A DNA stretch of 40,612 nucleotides, taken from an uncultured Bacteroides sp. GTDB lineage: Bacteria; Bacteroidota; Bacteroidia; Bacteroidales; Bacteroidaceae. Positions 31,120 to 39,950 of this stretch are shown here, piece by piece (within the stretch, counting starts at the first letter, position 1; every line of letters starts with the position of its first letter). A program made the translations under genes and the position numbers. The notes beneath the pieces are model-generated. The model ran no database searches, was not told the DNA's origin, and saw nothing but the letters and a program-made list of their open reading frames with translations. Location: assembly GCA_959606905.1 (NCBI GenBank), contig CAUHML010000027.1, positions 1 to 40,612 of the forward strand. The letters are read 5' to 3'.

Positions 31120-31629
31120 ATGGAAACATCTGCCAAGCTCTACTCGCTGAATTACAGTAATGTAAAAACTTACTTGTCCGCTCTGTTGTTTATTGCAGGC
31201 AACATTGCACTTCCACAACTATGCCATCTCATACCTTATGGTGGTCCTACCCTGCTGCCCATTTATTTTTTCACGTTGATTGCAGGCTATAAATATGGCT
31301 TTCGTGTAGGATTATTGACCGCGATTCTTTCTCCTGTCATTAATCACTTGCTGTTCGCCATGCCTTCGGAAGCTACGCTTCCTGTTATGTTGATAAAATC
31401 CACTTTACTTGCTGGAGCTTCTGCCTTTGCCGCACGAATGCTAAAATCTGTCTCTTTATTGGGCGTTCTTGGTGTCGTGCTTTTCTACCAGATTATAGGA
31501 ATAGCTTTTGAATGGGCGATTCTTGGTAATTTCTATGTAGCAGTACAAGATTTCCGTATCGGTACTCCGGGAATGTTGATCCAGTGGTTTGGTGGCTATG
31601 CCCTGTTAAAAGCGATTGCAAAATTCTAA
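31120..31629 (+). CDS. ECF transporter S-component-like membrane protein
   Basis: A 169-residue inner-membrane protein with five or six predicted helices and short loops. The segment GGPTLLPIYFFTLIAGYKYGFRVGLLTAILSPVIN resembles ECF-type substrate-specific (S) components, which bind vitamins or metals and work with an EcfAAT energy module; no ECF ATPase or T component is encoded here. The ATG at 31120 is the first start. It is followed by the DUF362 gene after 15 bp, so it belongs to the same operon. If it is a true S component its substrate is unknown; it could instead be a membrane anchor for the redox proteins. Confidence 0.65.
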   Translation: METSAKLYSLNYSNVKTYLSALLFIAGNIALPQLCHLIPYGGPTLLPIYFFTLIAGYKYGFRVGLLTAILSPVINHLLFAMPSEATLPVMLIKSTLLAGASAFAARMLKSVSLLGVLGVVLFYQIIGIAFEWAILGNFYVAVQDFRIGTPGMLIQWFGGYALLKAIAKF

Positions 31630-31644
31630 ACTCAAAATAGAAAA

Positions 31645-32580
31645 ATGGACAGAAGGGACTTTTTAAAAACAGTAGCCATAACCGGTGCTGCTTTGACTAT
31701 ACAGCACTCGGAAGCTATGGAGGTATTAACTCAGACTATCAATAAAGCAAACGGAGCTAACCCTGATCTGGTAGCAGTCATGGGTGGAGAGCCGGAAGCC
31801 ATGTTCCGCCGCGCCATAAGCGAACTGGGTGGGATGAAGCAATTCGTTAAACCAGGACAAAAGGTTGTTGTGAAGCCTAACATCGGTTGGGACAAGGTGC
31901 CGGAACTGGCAGGAAATACAAATCCGAAGTTAGTGGCGGAAATCGTGAAACAATGCTTTGCCGCCGGAGCAAAAGAAGTGACCGTATTTGACCATACCTG
32001 TGACGACTGGCAGAAATGCTACAAAAACAGTGGCATTGAAGCTGTAGCAAAAGCCGCCGGAGCAAAAGTAATGCCCGCACATCTGGAATCTTACTACAAA
32101 CCGGTAGATCTCCCAAGCGGCAAAAAAATGAAGAAAGCAAAAGTGCATGAAGCAATCCTGAACTGCGACGTATGGATAAATGTCCCTATCCTGAAAAACC
32201 ATGGCGGAGCCAATCTGACTATCTCCATGAAAAACCATATGGGAATTGTATGGGATCGCGGATTCTTTCACCAAAACGACTTGCAACAATGTATTGCCGA
32301 TATTTGTACCCTGCAAAAGAAAGCCGCGCTGAACGTTGTAGATGCCTACCGGATTATGAAGACTAACGGTCCTCGCGGACGCTCTGCTTCAGATGTCGTT
32401 TTGGCAAAGGGATTGTTTATCTCACCGGATATTGTAGCGGTGGACACAGCCGCTGCCAAATTCTTCAACCAAGTGCGTGAGATGCCGTTGGATACAGTAG
32501 GACATCTTGCCAAAGGAGAAGCACTGAAAGTAGGAACCATGAATCTTGACAAATTAAATGTCAAGCGAATCAAGATGTAA
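31645..32580 (+). CDS. DUF362 protein with Tat signal
   Basis: A 311-residue protein whose N-terminus MDRRDFLKTVAITGAALTI is a twin-arginine signal (Arg3-Arg4), predicting export in a folded state, usually with a cofactor. The rest matches DUF362: KVVVKPNIGWDKVP, PKLVAEIVKQCFAAGAKEVTVFD, WINVPILKNHGGANLTISMKNHMGIVWDR and VVDAYRIMKTNGPRG. Most DUF362 proteins carry or work with ferredoxin-like clusters. This one lacks a CxxCxxCxxxC set, so the polyferredoxin encoded 7 bp downstream probably supplies the electrons. The signal may also serve as a membrane anchor. Role unknown. Confidence 0.88.
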   Translation: MDRRDFLKTVAITGAALTIQHSEAMEVLTQTINKANGANPDLVAVMGGEPEAMFRRAISELGGMKQFVKPGQKVVVKPNIGWDKVPELAGNTNPKLVAEIVKQCFAAGAKEVTVFDHTCDDWQKCYKNSGIEAVAKAAGAKVMPAHLESYYKPVDLPSGKKMKKAKVHEAILNCDVWINVPILKNHGGANLTISMKNHMGIVWDRGFFHQNDLQQCIADICTLQKKAALNVVDAYRIMKTNGPRGRSASDVVLAKGLFISPDIVAVDTAAAKFFNQVREMPLDTVGHLAKGEALKVGTMNLDKLNVKRIKM

Positions 32581-32587
32581 ATCAACC

Positions 32588-34093
32588 ATGTTAAGAAAGA
32601 TACGTATTGGAATATCAGCACTTTTTTTTGTACTGATTACTTTCTTTTTTCTCGATTTCGCAGAAATATTACCTAACAGTTTTCATCGTCTGGTACACTT
32701 ACAATTTGTTCCAGCCTTGCTTTCATTAAGTGTAGGTATCTTATTATTTCTCATTGTGTTAACACTTTTATTCGGCCGTATCTATTGTTCGACGATATGT
32801 CCTATGGGGATTTTGCAAGATATCATTGCGCGCCTGTCAAAATCAACAAGTAAAAAGAAAAAAAGATATAGTTACAGTCCTGCAAAAAATAGATTACGTT
32901 GGAGTGTGCTTGGGGGGACTGTCATCTCTTTTCTATGCGGATTCACGTTTATCGTAGGACTGCTTGATCCATACAGCGCATACGGTCGGATAGTAGTACA
33001 TGTATTTAAACCGATATATATGCTGGGAAATAATCTTTTGGAATCCGCTTTCTCCAAGTTCGACAATTATACGTTTTACCAGGTGGATACTTCTATTTTA
33101 AGTATTTCATCTCTTTTCATTGCAGTCGTCATACTTACAATGATTTTTATAATGGCATGGAAGCACGGACGGACTTGGTGCAACACGATTTGTCCTGTAG
33201 GAACAATTTTAGGCTTATTAAGCCGGTTCTCATTATTCAAAGTCCGCATTGACTCCGACAAGTGTAACAGTTGCGGACTCTGCGCTACCAAATGTAAGGC
33301 AGCGTGCATCAATAGTAAAGAGCATACTGTTGATTATGGTCGTTGTGTAGATTGCTTTGACTGCCTGGGGGGCTGCAAACAAAAGGCATTGATCTACCAA
33401 CCTTCACTCTCCCCTACCGATTCATCCAAACGTCGTTTTCTCGTTGCAGGACTACTTACTGCCGGAGCAGTTCCGAAACTACTTTCACAAGTTAAAGAAT
33501 CCGTTGCAAGTCTGGGAGGTAAAAAAGTATACAAAAAAGAGAATCCGATTACTCCGCCGGGGTCTGTCAGCCGTGAACATTTTCAGCAGCAATGTACATC
33601 GTGCCATCTTTGTATCAGCAAATGCCCATCGCATGTACTGAAGCCAGCTTTCATGGAGTATGGCTTGGCAGGAGTAATGCAACCTACCGTCAGTTTCGAG
33701 AAAGGATTCTGCAATTTTGATTGTACTGTTTGCGGAGATGTTTGTCCTAACGGGGCTATTCTTCCGATAAGTGTAAAGCAAAAACATCTTACACAAATGG
33801 GATATGTTGTTTTTATCGAGGAAAATTGCATCGTTTATACAGACGGAACTAGTTGTGGGGCCTGCTCTGAACACTGTCCCACGCAGGCTGTCGCAATGGT
33901 GCCTTATAAGGACGGGTTGACGATTCCCCATGTAAATAAAGAGATTTGCGTAGGCTGTGGTGGATGCGAATATGTTTGCCCTGCTCGTCCGTTCCGTGCT
34001 ATCTATATTGAAGGGAATCCGGTACAAAAGGAAGCAAAACCATTTAAAGAAAGCGAAGAGCACAAGGGTGAAATAGACGATTTTGGGTTCTGA
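32588..34093 (+). CDS. Membrane polyferredoxin, NapH-like with Tat-ferredoxin-like C-terminal half
   Basis: A 501-residue membrane-bound iron-sulfur protein. The N-terminal half (1-215) is like NapH/YccM: helices at about 8-25, 42-63, 105-127 and 172-190, with the two CxxxCP motifs CSTICP (67-72) and CNTICP (198-203). Six cysteine clusters follow, most of the CxxCxxCxxxC type: 226-236, 253-263, 336-346, 375-386, 423-430 with Cys414, and 454-464. Between the second and third lies KRRFLVAGLLTAGAVPKLL (281-299), a twin-arginine-like motif plus hydrophobic stretch. The protein thus looks like a NapH-type half fused to a NapG/Tat-ferredoxin half. I start at 32588; an ATG at 32558 overlaps the previous gene. 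It probably passes electrons from menaquinol to the periplasm. Confidence 0.88.
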   Translation: MLRKIRIGISALFFVLITFFFLDFAEILPNSFHRLVHLQFVPALLSLSVGILLFLIVLTLLFGRIYCSTICPMGILQDIIARLSKSTSKKKKRYSYSPAKNRLRWSVLGGTVISFLCGFTFIVGLLDPYSAYGRIVVHVFKPIYMLGNNLLESAFSKFDNYTFYQVDTSILSISSLFIAVVILTMIFIMAWKHGRTWCNTICPVGTILGLLSRFSLFKVRIDSDKCNSCGLCATKCKAACINSKEHTVDYGRCVDCFDCLGGCKQKALIYQPSLSPTDSSKRRFLVAGLLTAGAVPKLLSQVKESVASLGGKKVYKKENPITPPGSVSREHFQQQCTSCHLCISKCPSHVLKPAFMEYGLAGVMQPTVSFEKGFCNFDCTVCGDVCPNGAILPISVKQKHLTQMGYVVFIEENCIVYTDGTSCGACSEHCPTQAVAMVPYKDGLTIPHVNKEICVGCGGCEYVCPARPFRAIYIEGNPVQKEAKPFKESEEHKGEIDDFGF

Positions 34094-34208
34094 TCGGCGT
34101 AGTACCGGAACAAAGTTTCCATCCGGCATACTAAAAACTATCCATTATATTTCTTCTACTTTCAATAAATTCACTAAATTCGTGGCGAATTAAAGACAGA
34201 AAAAACTC

Positions 34209-35015
34209 ATGGAGGTATATACAAACAATTGGACGAACCGGAAATATCAGATAGGTTATGCTCTAAGTGGAGGATTTATTAAAGGATTCGCTCATTTGGG
34301 CGTAATGCAAGCTCTCCTGGAGCATGATATTAAACCGGATATTATCTCCGGAGTAAGCGCTGGAGCTCTTGCGGGAGTCTTTTATGCAGATGGTAATGAA
34401 CCTCACAAAGTGCTGGATTATTTTTCCGGACACAAATTTCAAGACCTGACCAAGCTGGTAATCCCCAAGAAAGGATTATTTGACCTTTGCGAATTTATAG
34501 ATTTCCTTCGTACCAATGTAAAAGCAAAGAATCTGGAAGAACTCCAGATTCCCTTGATCATCACGGCAACCGATCTTGACCACGGACGTATGGTTCATTT
34601 TCACCGTGGTTCCATTGCCGAACGGGTAGCTGCTTCGTGCTGTATGCCTGTCATGTTTGCTCCGGTAAATATTGATGGAACGAACTACGTAGACGGTGGA
34701 TTGATGATGAATCTCCCGGTTTCCACTCTCCGTAGAGTCTGTGACAAGGTAGTAGCAGTTAATGTAAGCCCGATCATGGCGCAAGATTATAAAATGAATA
34801 TTGTCAGCATCGCTATGCGTTCGTTTCATTTCATGTTCCGTGCCAATACTTTCCCTGAAAGAGAAAAATGTGATTTGCTGATTGAACCTTATAACCTATA
34901 TGGGTATAGCAACACGGAATTGGAAAAAGCGGAAGAAATCTTCGAGCAAGGATATAATACCGCTAACGGAGTGCTGAATCAATTATTAGTTGAAAAAGGA
35001 AAGATCTGGAAGTAA
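34209..35015 (+). CDS. Patatin-like phospholipase family protein
   Basis: A 268-residue cytoplasmic lipid acyl hydrolase of the patatin family (RssA-like size). It has the oxyanion-hole region GYALSGGFIKGFAHLGV, the nucleophile elbow GVSAG (48-52, Ser50) and the catalytic aspartate Asp162 in DGG. There is no signal peptide. A TAAATTCG box at 34175-34182 (one base off consensus) may be the promoter. The GH13 gene follows after 49 bp with no terminator, so both may be co-transcribed, though their roles are unrelated on present knowledge. Confidence 0.92.
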   Translation: MEVYTNNWTNRKYQIGYALSGGFIKGFAHLGVMQALLEHDIKPDIISGVSAGALAGVFYADGNEPHKVLDYFSGHKFQDLTKLVIPKKGLFDLCEFIDFLRTNVKAKNLEELQIPLIITATDLDHGRMVHFHRGSIAERVAASCCMPVMFAPVNIDGTNYVDGGLMMNLPVSTLRRVCDKVVAVNVSPIMAQDYKMNIVSIAMRSFHFMFRANTFPEREKCDLLIEPYNLYGYSNTELEKAEEIFEQGYNTANGVLNQLLVEKGKIWK

Positions 35016-35064
35016 TGCTTCTTATTGAAGTAGTTAATATTAGAAATGTAAAAATCTACTCTAT

Positions 35065-36762
35065 ATGAATAACGAAAATAAAATAATTATCTATCAAGTG
35101 TTCACCCGGCTGTTCGGCAACAATAATAACCACTGCGTCTACAATGGAGATATAGTCACCAACGGTTGCGGAAAAATGGCGGATTTTACTCTCAAAGCAC
35201 TTAGTGAAATCAAAAAACTGGGTACTACACATATTTGGTACACAGGTATTATCGAGCATGCTACTCAGACAGATTATCGTCGCTATAATATCAGTCCGGA
35301 TCATCCTGCCATTGTAAAAGGAAAAGCCGGTTCGCCCTATGCTATCAAAGATTATTATGATGTAGACCCTGACTTGGCGAATGACATTCCCGAACGAATG
35401 AGAGAATTCGAGAATCTTGTACGACGTACACATCGTGCGGGACTAAAAGTTATAATTGATTTTGTTCCCAACCATGTAGCACGCCAATACCATTCTGATG
35501 CACAACCGGACGGGACAACGGAATTGGGAGCTAACGATGATTCAAGCCAGTCTTTCAGTCCCTATAATAATTTCTATTATATTCCTCAAGCGGAACTTCG
35601 TGCCCAGTTTGACATGAAAGACGGTGCGACAGAACCTTATCACGAATTCCCGGCTAAAGCAACAGGCAATAATCGTTTTGACGCTACTCCCAATATCACT
35701 GACTGGTATGAGACAATCAAATTGAATTATGGAGTAGACTACCAGAATGGAGGTACGTGCCACTTTTCTCCGATTCCGGATACATGGATAAAGATGTTGG
35801 ATATTCTTCTGTTCTGGGCTTCCAAAGACATTGACGGTTTCCGTTGTGATATGGCGGAAATGGTTCCCGTAGAATTTTGGGAATGGGCTATTCCTCAAGT
35901 CAAAGAAGCATATCCGGACATTCTCTTTATTGCAGAAGTCTACAATCCGAATGAATATCGCAATTATTTGTTCCGTGGAAAATTCGACTATCTGTACGAT
36001 AAAGTAGGCTTATATGATACACTTCGTAATGTAGCCTGTGGATATGAGTCGGCTGCTTCTATCACTCATTGCTGGCAGAGTCTGAACGGAATTGAGAAAA
36101 AGATGCTTAATTTCCTCGAAAACCACGATGAGCAACGCATTGCGTCCGATTTCTTTGCCGGTGACCCACGCAAAGGAATCCCTGCACTTATTGTTTCCGC
36201 CTGCATGAATACTAATCCTATGATGATTTACTTCGGACAGGAATTTGGAGAACCCGGAATGGACAGTGAGGGCTTTAGCGGAAGGGATGGACGGACTACT
36301 ATATTTGATTATTGGAGTATAGACAGCATCCGTCGTTGGCGTAACGGAGGAAAATTTGATGGTAAAATGCTCAATGAAGATCATAAACGTTTATATGAAA
36401 TTTATCAAAGAGTACTGACTTTGTGTAATGAAGAACCGGCTATTGCAAAGGGTGTTTTCTTTGACCTGATGTATGCTAATCAAAATGGCTGGCGTTTCAA
36501 TGAACATAAGCAATATACTTTTATGCGAAAATACAAGAACGAGTTATTGTTTATCATTGTCAATTTCGACAGTCAACTAGTAGATGTAGCAATCAATGTT
36601 CCCTCACACGCTTTCGACTTTTTACAAATTCCACAAATGGAATCCTATCAGGCTGTTGATCTTTTGACCGGTGCGAAAGAAGAAATCAGCTTATTGCCAT
36701 ATAAAGCCACGGAAGTTTCAGTTAGAGGCTACAATGGAAAGATACTGAAAATTGCATTCTGA
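35065..36762 (+). CDS. Cytoplasmic GH13 alpha-amylase-family enzyme
   Basis: A 565-residue glycoside hydrolase of family GH13 acting on alpha-glucans. The four conserved regions are present: DFVPNH (132-137), GFRCDMAEMV with nucleophile Asp262, FIAEVYNPNEY with acid/base Glu291, and FLENHDEQR with Asp355. There is no signal peptide, so it should act on internal substrates such as glycogen or imported maltodextrin. The C-terminal ~90 residues are a beta-sandwich domain C (NELLFIIVNFDSQLVDVAI). The branching enzyme gene glgB is encoded 700 bp downstream on the other strand. Hydrolase versus transferase specificity cannot be assigned from sequence by eye. Confidence 0.93.
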   Translation: MNNENKIIIYQVFTRLFGNNNNHCVYNGDIVTNGCGKMADFTLKALSEIKKLGTTHIWYTGIIEHATQTDYRRYNISPDHPAIVKGKAGSPYAIKDYYDVDPDLANDIPERMREFENLVRRTHRAGLKVIIDFVPNHVARQYHSDAQPDGTTELGANDDSSQSFSPYNNFYYIPQAELRAQFDMKDGATEPYHEFPAKATGNNRFDATPNITDWYETIKLNYGVDYQNGGTCHFSPIPDTWIKMLDILLFWASKDIDGFRCDMAEMVPVEFWEWAIPQVKEAYPDILFIAEVYNPNEYRNYLFRGKFDYLYDKVGLYDTLRNVACGYESAASITHCWQSLNGIEKKMLNFLENHDEQRIASDFFAGDPRKGIPALIVSACMNTNPMMIYFGQEFGEPGMDSEGFSGRDGRTTIFDYWSIDSIRRWRNGGKFDGKMLNEDHKRLYEIYQRVLTLCNEEPAIAKGVFFDLMYANQNGWRFNEHKQYTFMRKYKNELLFIIVNFDSQLVDVAINVPSHAFDFLQIPQMESYQAVDLLTGAKEEISLLPYKATEVSVRGYNGKILKIAF

Positions 36763-36790
36763 AAAAGACGAGAAACCCTATATTCCCCTA

Positions 36791-36824
36791 TAACCCGATC
36801 ACACTATAATGACCGGGTTATTTT
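36791..36824 (+). terminator. Terminator of the GH13 gene
   Basis: TAACCCGATC (36791-36800) pairs with GACCGGGTTA (36811-36820) with one mismatch and a 10-nt loop, followed by TTTTAT. Confidence 0.8.
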
Positions 36825-36896
36825 ATATGTATCATTCAAACAAATAGTCATGATAGCTGTTTAGGTAGATAAATAATCTCCTAAACCATAAAGCTT

Positions 36897-37373
36897 ATGA
36901 AGAAATTTAATATTATGGCGGTTCTGTTACTATTTTCCATATCAGTATTAGCGATTGTACCTCCTGATAATGTGCAGGCTACCTTCAAGAAAATGTATCC
37001 CAAAACAAATGATATAGCCTGGTCGCAAGATGACGGATACTATTGTGCCAACTTTGTAATGAACGGTTTCACCAAAAATGTATGGTTCAATGCGCAGGGA
37101 CAATGGGAAATGACGCAGACTGATCTTGTCAGTCTCGATCGGCTGACACCTGTGGTCTATAATGCTTTTACATTTAGTTCTTATGCAAGTTGGGTTGCGG
37201 AAGATGTGACTATGGTAGAATTTCCTAAATGGCAGGCAATCATTGTTATTGAGGTAGGACAAGATAATGTTGACATTAAATATCAGTTGTTCTATACTCC
37301 TAAAGGGATATTGCTAAAAACACGCAATGTCAGTTATATGTACGACATTCTCGGTCCGGGCACATTCTTATAA
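36897..37373 (+). CDS. Secreted PepSY-like protein with two repeats
   Basis: A 158-residue protein with a short Sec signal (MKKFNIMAVLLLFSISVLA). The mature part has a PepSY-like unit (VQATFKKMYPKTNDIAWSQDDGYYCANFVMNG, then a hairpin WFNAQGQWEMTQTD) and a second, more divergent unit (about 85-150, ending YQLFYTPKGILLKTRNVSY). The pattern of an F/Y-P residue, W-x-x-x-x-G-Y-Y-x-A-x-F and W-x-N-x-x-G-x-W matches the PF11396-type periplasmic family known for Bacteroidetes. Role unknown; it lies between the GH13 and glgB genes but has a terminator on each side. Confidence 0.83.
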   Translation: MKKFNIMAVLLLFSISVLAIVPPDNVQATFKKMYPKTNDIAWSQDDGYYCANFVMNGFTKNVWFNAQGQWEMTQTDLVSLDRLTPVVYNAFTFSSYASWVAEDVTMVEFPKWQAIIVIEVGQDNVDIKYQLFYTPKGILLKTRNVSYMYDILGPGTFL

Positions 37374-37378
37374 AGAAA

Positions 37379-37415
37379 GCCCTTGCAAATCCAAGTATAG
37401 AAAATTTGCAAGGGC
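37379..37415. terminator. Bidirectional terminator between the PepSY-like gene and glgB
   Basis: A perfect 12-bp stem (37379-37390 with 37404-37415) with a 13-nt loop, flanked by AAAGAA and TTCTTT that extend it with a bulge. Confidence 0.92.
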
Positions 37416-37439
37416 TTCTTTATTAATATAAAGAGATAT

Positions 37440-39452
37440 CTACTTCTTCTTTCTCAACACTACGGCAGTACGTGCAGGAATATAAAGTTTCAACCATTCT
37501 TTCTTTTCTTTCTTATACAAAGGATCGGCAATCGTGAAGTGAACCACAGAATCATCGGCAAAGCCATTACCACCGAATGCTATATTATCCGTATTCAGAA
37601 TCACCTCATAAGCTCCCGGAGCTACAAGGAAACCATAGTCTGTAAACGACTGCTTCGGATTGAAGTTAAATACAAAAATCAAATCCTTACGCTCATAAGC
37701 CAATACCTGGTCGCCGTCATTATGCCATATTTCTTGTATCGGGGTTGCCTGGAAATCCTTCACACTCTTAATGACTTTCAACATTTCTTCATCGAAGTCA
37801 CCCATATAGTGATAGGCTAGATTCTTATTGTCGACCAGATCCCATTGGCGACGGGCATATTTGCAAGACCAACCGTTACCCTCACGCGGGAAGTCAATCC
37901 ATTCGGGATGCCCGAACTCATTACCCATAAAGTTCAGATAACCACCGTTAATTGTGGAAGAGGTCAACAGGCGAATCATCTTATGCAAAGCAATACCACG
38001 ATTGACTATATAATTTTCATCTCCCTTCTGCATGTGCCAATACATATCCGCATCAATCAGACGGAAAACAATCGTCTTATCTCCTACCAATGCTTGGTCA
38101 TGGCTTTCTGCATAAGAAATAGTTTTTTCATCCTGGCGACGGTTAGTGACTTCCCAGAACATGCTGGAAGGTTTCCAGTCCTCATCTATCTTTTCTTTGA
38201 TTGTCTTGATCCAGTAATCCGGAATATTCATAGCCATGCGGTAGTCGAATCCGTAACCACCATCTTCTACTTTTGCAGCCAATCCCGGCATACCGGACAC
38301 CTCCTCAGCAATCGTTATCGCTTTTGGATTCACTTGATGAATCACTTCATTAGCCAAGGTCAGATAACAGATAGCATTATCATCCTGATGTCCGTTGAAG
38401 TAATCTCCGTAATTACAGAACGCTTCACCCAATCCGTGACTATAATACAGCATAGACGTTACACCGTCAAAACGGAATCCATCGAATTTATATTCTTCCA
38501 GCCAGTATTTACAGTTAGACAACAAGAAGTGAACGACTTCATTCTTGCCATAGTCAAAACAAAGAGAATCCCACGCCGGATGTTCACGACGCCCTCCCGG
38601 ATAGAAATACTGGTTCGGATCACCGGCAAAATTACCCAATCCTTCTACCTCATTCTTCACTGCATGGGAATGAACAATATCCATAATAACAGCGATACCC
38701 ATTCCATGAGCAGTATCGATCAACTCCTTCAACTCATCAGGAGTACCGAAACGGGAAGAAGCGGCAAAGAAACTGGATACGTGGTAACCGAAACTTCCAT
38801 AATAAGGATGTTCCTGAATAGCCATTATCTGAATACAATTATACCCTTCTTTGGCAATGCGGGGAAGCACCTTTTCACGGAATTCATTATATGAACCTAC
38901 TTTCTCTTCCTGTTGCGCCATTCCGATGTGACATTCATAAATCAATAGAGGACTTGTGTTAGGTTTAAAAGTCTTTTTCTTGAATTTATAAGGTTTCTCT
39001 GGGGCCCATACCTGTGCACTAAAAATTTTCGTCTGTTCATCCTGAACAACACGGGTAGCCCAAGCAGGAATACGTTCTCCCTGTCCACCGTCCCAATATA
39101 CATTCAGTTTATACAGGTCACCGTGATGAATGGCCCCTTCTGGAAGATTGATTTCCCAAATCCCATTCTTCAGTTTTTTCAGTTTATAGGTAGCCTTTTC
39201 TTCCCAGTTGTTGAATGTACCTACTATGTAAATATGACTGGCATTAGGAGCCCATTCACGGAAAGTCCAGCCTTTGGCAGTACGGTGCAATCCAAAATAA
39301 AGATAGCCCGAAGCGAAATCCGACAGCGTCTGTTTTCCTTTATTAGTCAGTTCGGCTTCTTTATCCAGCACAAATTGATGCCGGCCGGCAATAGCGTCGG
39401 CAAAAGGTTCCAGCCAAGGATCGTTTTTGATAAGATTCAGTGTCTTTTCCAT
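37440..39452 (-). CDS. glgB: 1,4-alpha-glucan branching enzyme (GH13_8, eukaryote-like)
   Basis: A 670-residue enzyme that cuts an alpha-1,4-glucan chain and re-attaches it by an alpha-1,6 bond, for glycogen. An N-terminal CBM48 (about 35-150; FREWAPNASHIYIVGTFNNWEE) precedes the GH13 barrel with DIVHSHAVKN, GFRFDGVTSM (nucleophile), TIAEEVSGMP (acid/base) and YAESHDQALVGDKT; the domain C end is KLYIPARTAVVLRKK. The motif wording (HSHA, FDGVTSMLYYSHG, AESHDQALVGDKT) is that of plant/animal-like branching enzymes (GH13_8) and not of the E. coli GlgB group. It is the last gene of the operon DUF2461-yhcH-glgB, 18 bp after yhcH. Cytoplasmic. Confidence 0.96.
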   Translation of the reverse strand: MEKTLNLIKNDPWLEPFADAIAGRHQFVLDKEAELTNKGKQTLSDFASGYLYFGLHRTAKGWTFREWAPNASHIYIVGTFNNWEEKATYKLKKLKNGIWEINLPEGAIHHGDLYKLNVYWDGGQGERIPAWATRVVQDEQTKIFSAQVWAPEKPYKFKKKTFKPNTSPLLIYECHIGMAQQEEKVGSYNEFREKVLPRIAKEGYNCIQIMAIQEHPYYGSFGYHVSSFFAASSRFGTPDELKELIDTAHGMGIAVIMDIVHSHAVKNEVEGLGNFAGDPNQYFYPGGRREHPAWDSLCFDYGKNEVVHFLLSNCKYWLEEYKFDGFRFDGVTSMLYYSHGLGEAFCNYGDYFNGHQDDNAICYLTLANEVIHQVNPKAITIAEEVSGMPGLAAKVEDGGYGFDYRMAMNIPDYWIKTIKEKIDEDWKPSSMFWEVTNRRQDEKTISYAESHDQALVGDKTIVFRLIDADMYWHMQKGDENYIVNRGIALHKMIRLLTSSTINGGYLNFMGNEFGHPEWIDFPREGNGWSCKYARRQWDLVDNKNLAYHYMGDFDEEMLKVIKSVKDFQATPIQEIWHNDGDQVLAYERKDLIFVFNFNPKQSFTDYGFLVAPGAYEVILNTDNIAFGGNGFADDSVVHFTIADPLYKKEKKEWLKLYIPARTAVVLRKKK

Positions 39453-39470
39453 ATCTGAATTAAATTAGGA

Positions 39471-39917
39471 TTATGCTTTTACTTTTACAATTACTTTTTT
39501 CACTCCGTCCGGGGTAATACCAGGAGCGTGTCCGTCTTGCGGGAAGAAGATAGCAAACATTCCCGGTTTCACGGCAATATAAGTTTCAGCTAATCCTTCA
39601 AAGAAAGTGATATCTTTTTCTACATTGTATGGAGCATTTGTCGGGACACAGTCTTTAGCAGCAGTATACCCCATGATTTCTGTTCCCGACAATGGAATTT
39701 GAATATCAATAAATTCGTTATGTGTTTCCAGTTTAGCCTCTTCTTTAGTCTTAGGTTTGGTCTGTGCAATATTCACCAGCAGATCTTTTCCTTTCAGTTC
39801 AGTCTTACCGATTTCCATGGCTTGAAGATCATGAGATTTCAGGAACTCAATAGCTTGTGCAAACAAAGGATTTAAAGACGCATATTTCTCCAGATTTTCT
39901 AAAGTATCTACTACCAT
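39471..39917 (-). CDS. YhcH/YjgK/YiaL family protein (DUF386)
   Basis: A 148-residue cupin-like cytoplasmic protein of the YhcH/EbgC group (DUF386), whose members are often linked to sugar (sialic acid, galactoside) use and may act on anomeric sugars. Typical family segments are HNEFIDIQIPLSGTEIMGY and MFAIFFPQDGHAPGITPDGVKKVIVKV, with the metal-binding His and Glu residues (THNEF, DGHAPG). It sits between DUF2461 and glgB with gaps of 33 and 18 bp, so it may serve an accessory role in sugar metabolism. Confidence 0.9.
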   Translation of the reverse strand: MVVDTLENLEKYASLNPLFAQAIEFLKSHDLQAMEIGKTELKGKDLLVNIAQTKPKTKEEAKLETHNEFIDIQIPLSGTEIMGYTAAKDCVPTNAPYNVEKDITFFEGLAETYIAVKPGMFAIFFPQDGHAPGITPDGVKKVIVKVKA

Positions 39918-39950
39918 AAGAGTTTAATTTAAAAGTTTATATTCTAGGTA

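Noticed and set aside
34102..34136. Possible terminator after the polyferredoxin gene
   Set aside because: Two 5-bp stems with an internal loop and no T run; too weak to call.
36860..36885. Hairpin TTTAGG/CCTAAA upstream of the PepSY-like gene
   Set aside because: The stem is only 6 bp with a 14-nt loop in AT-rich DNA, which is expected by chance.
37845..38894. A 349-codon open frame on the plus strand
   Set aside because: It lies fully antisense within glgB, whose frame has all GH13 motifs; the antisense translation shows no family similarity and has the usual composition of a shadow frame.
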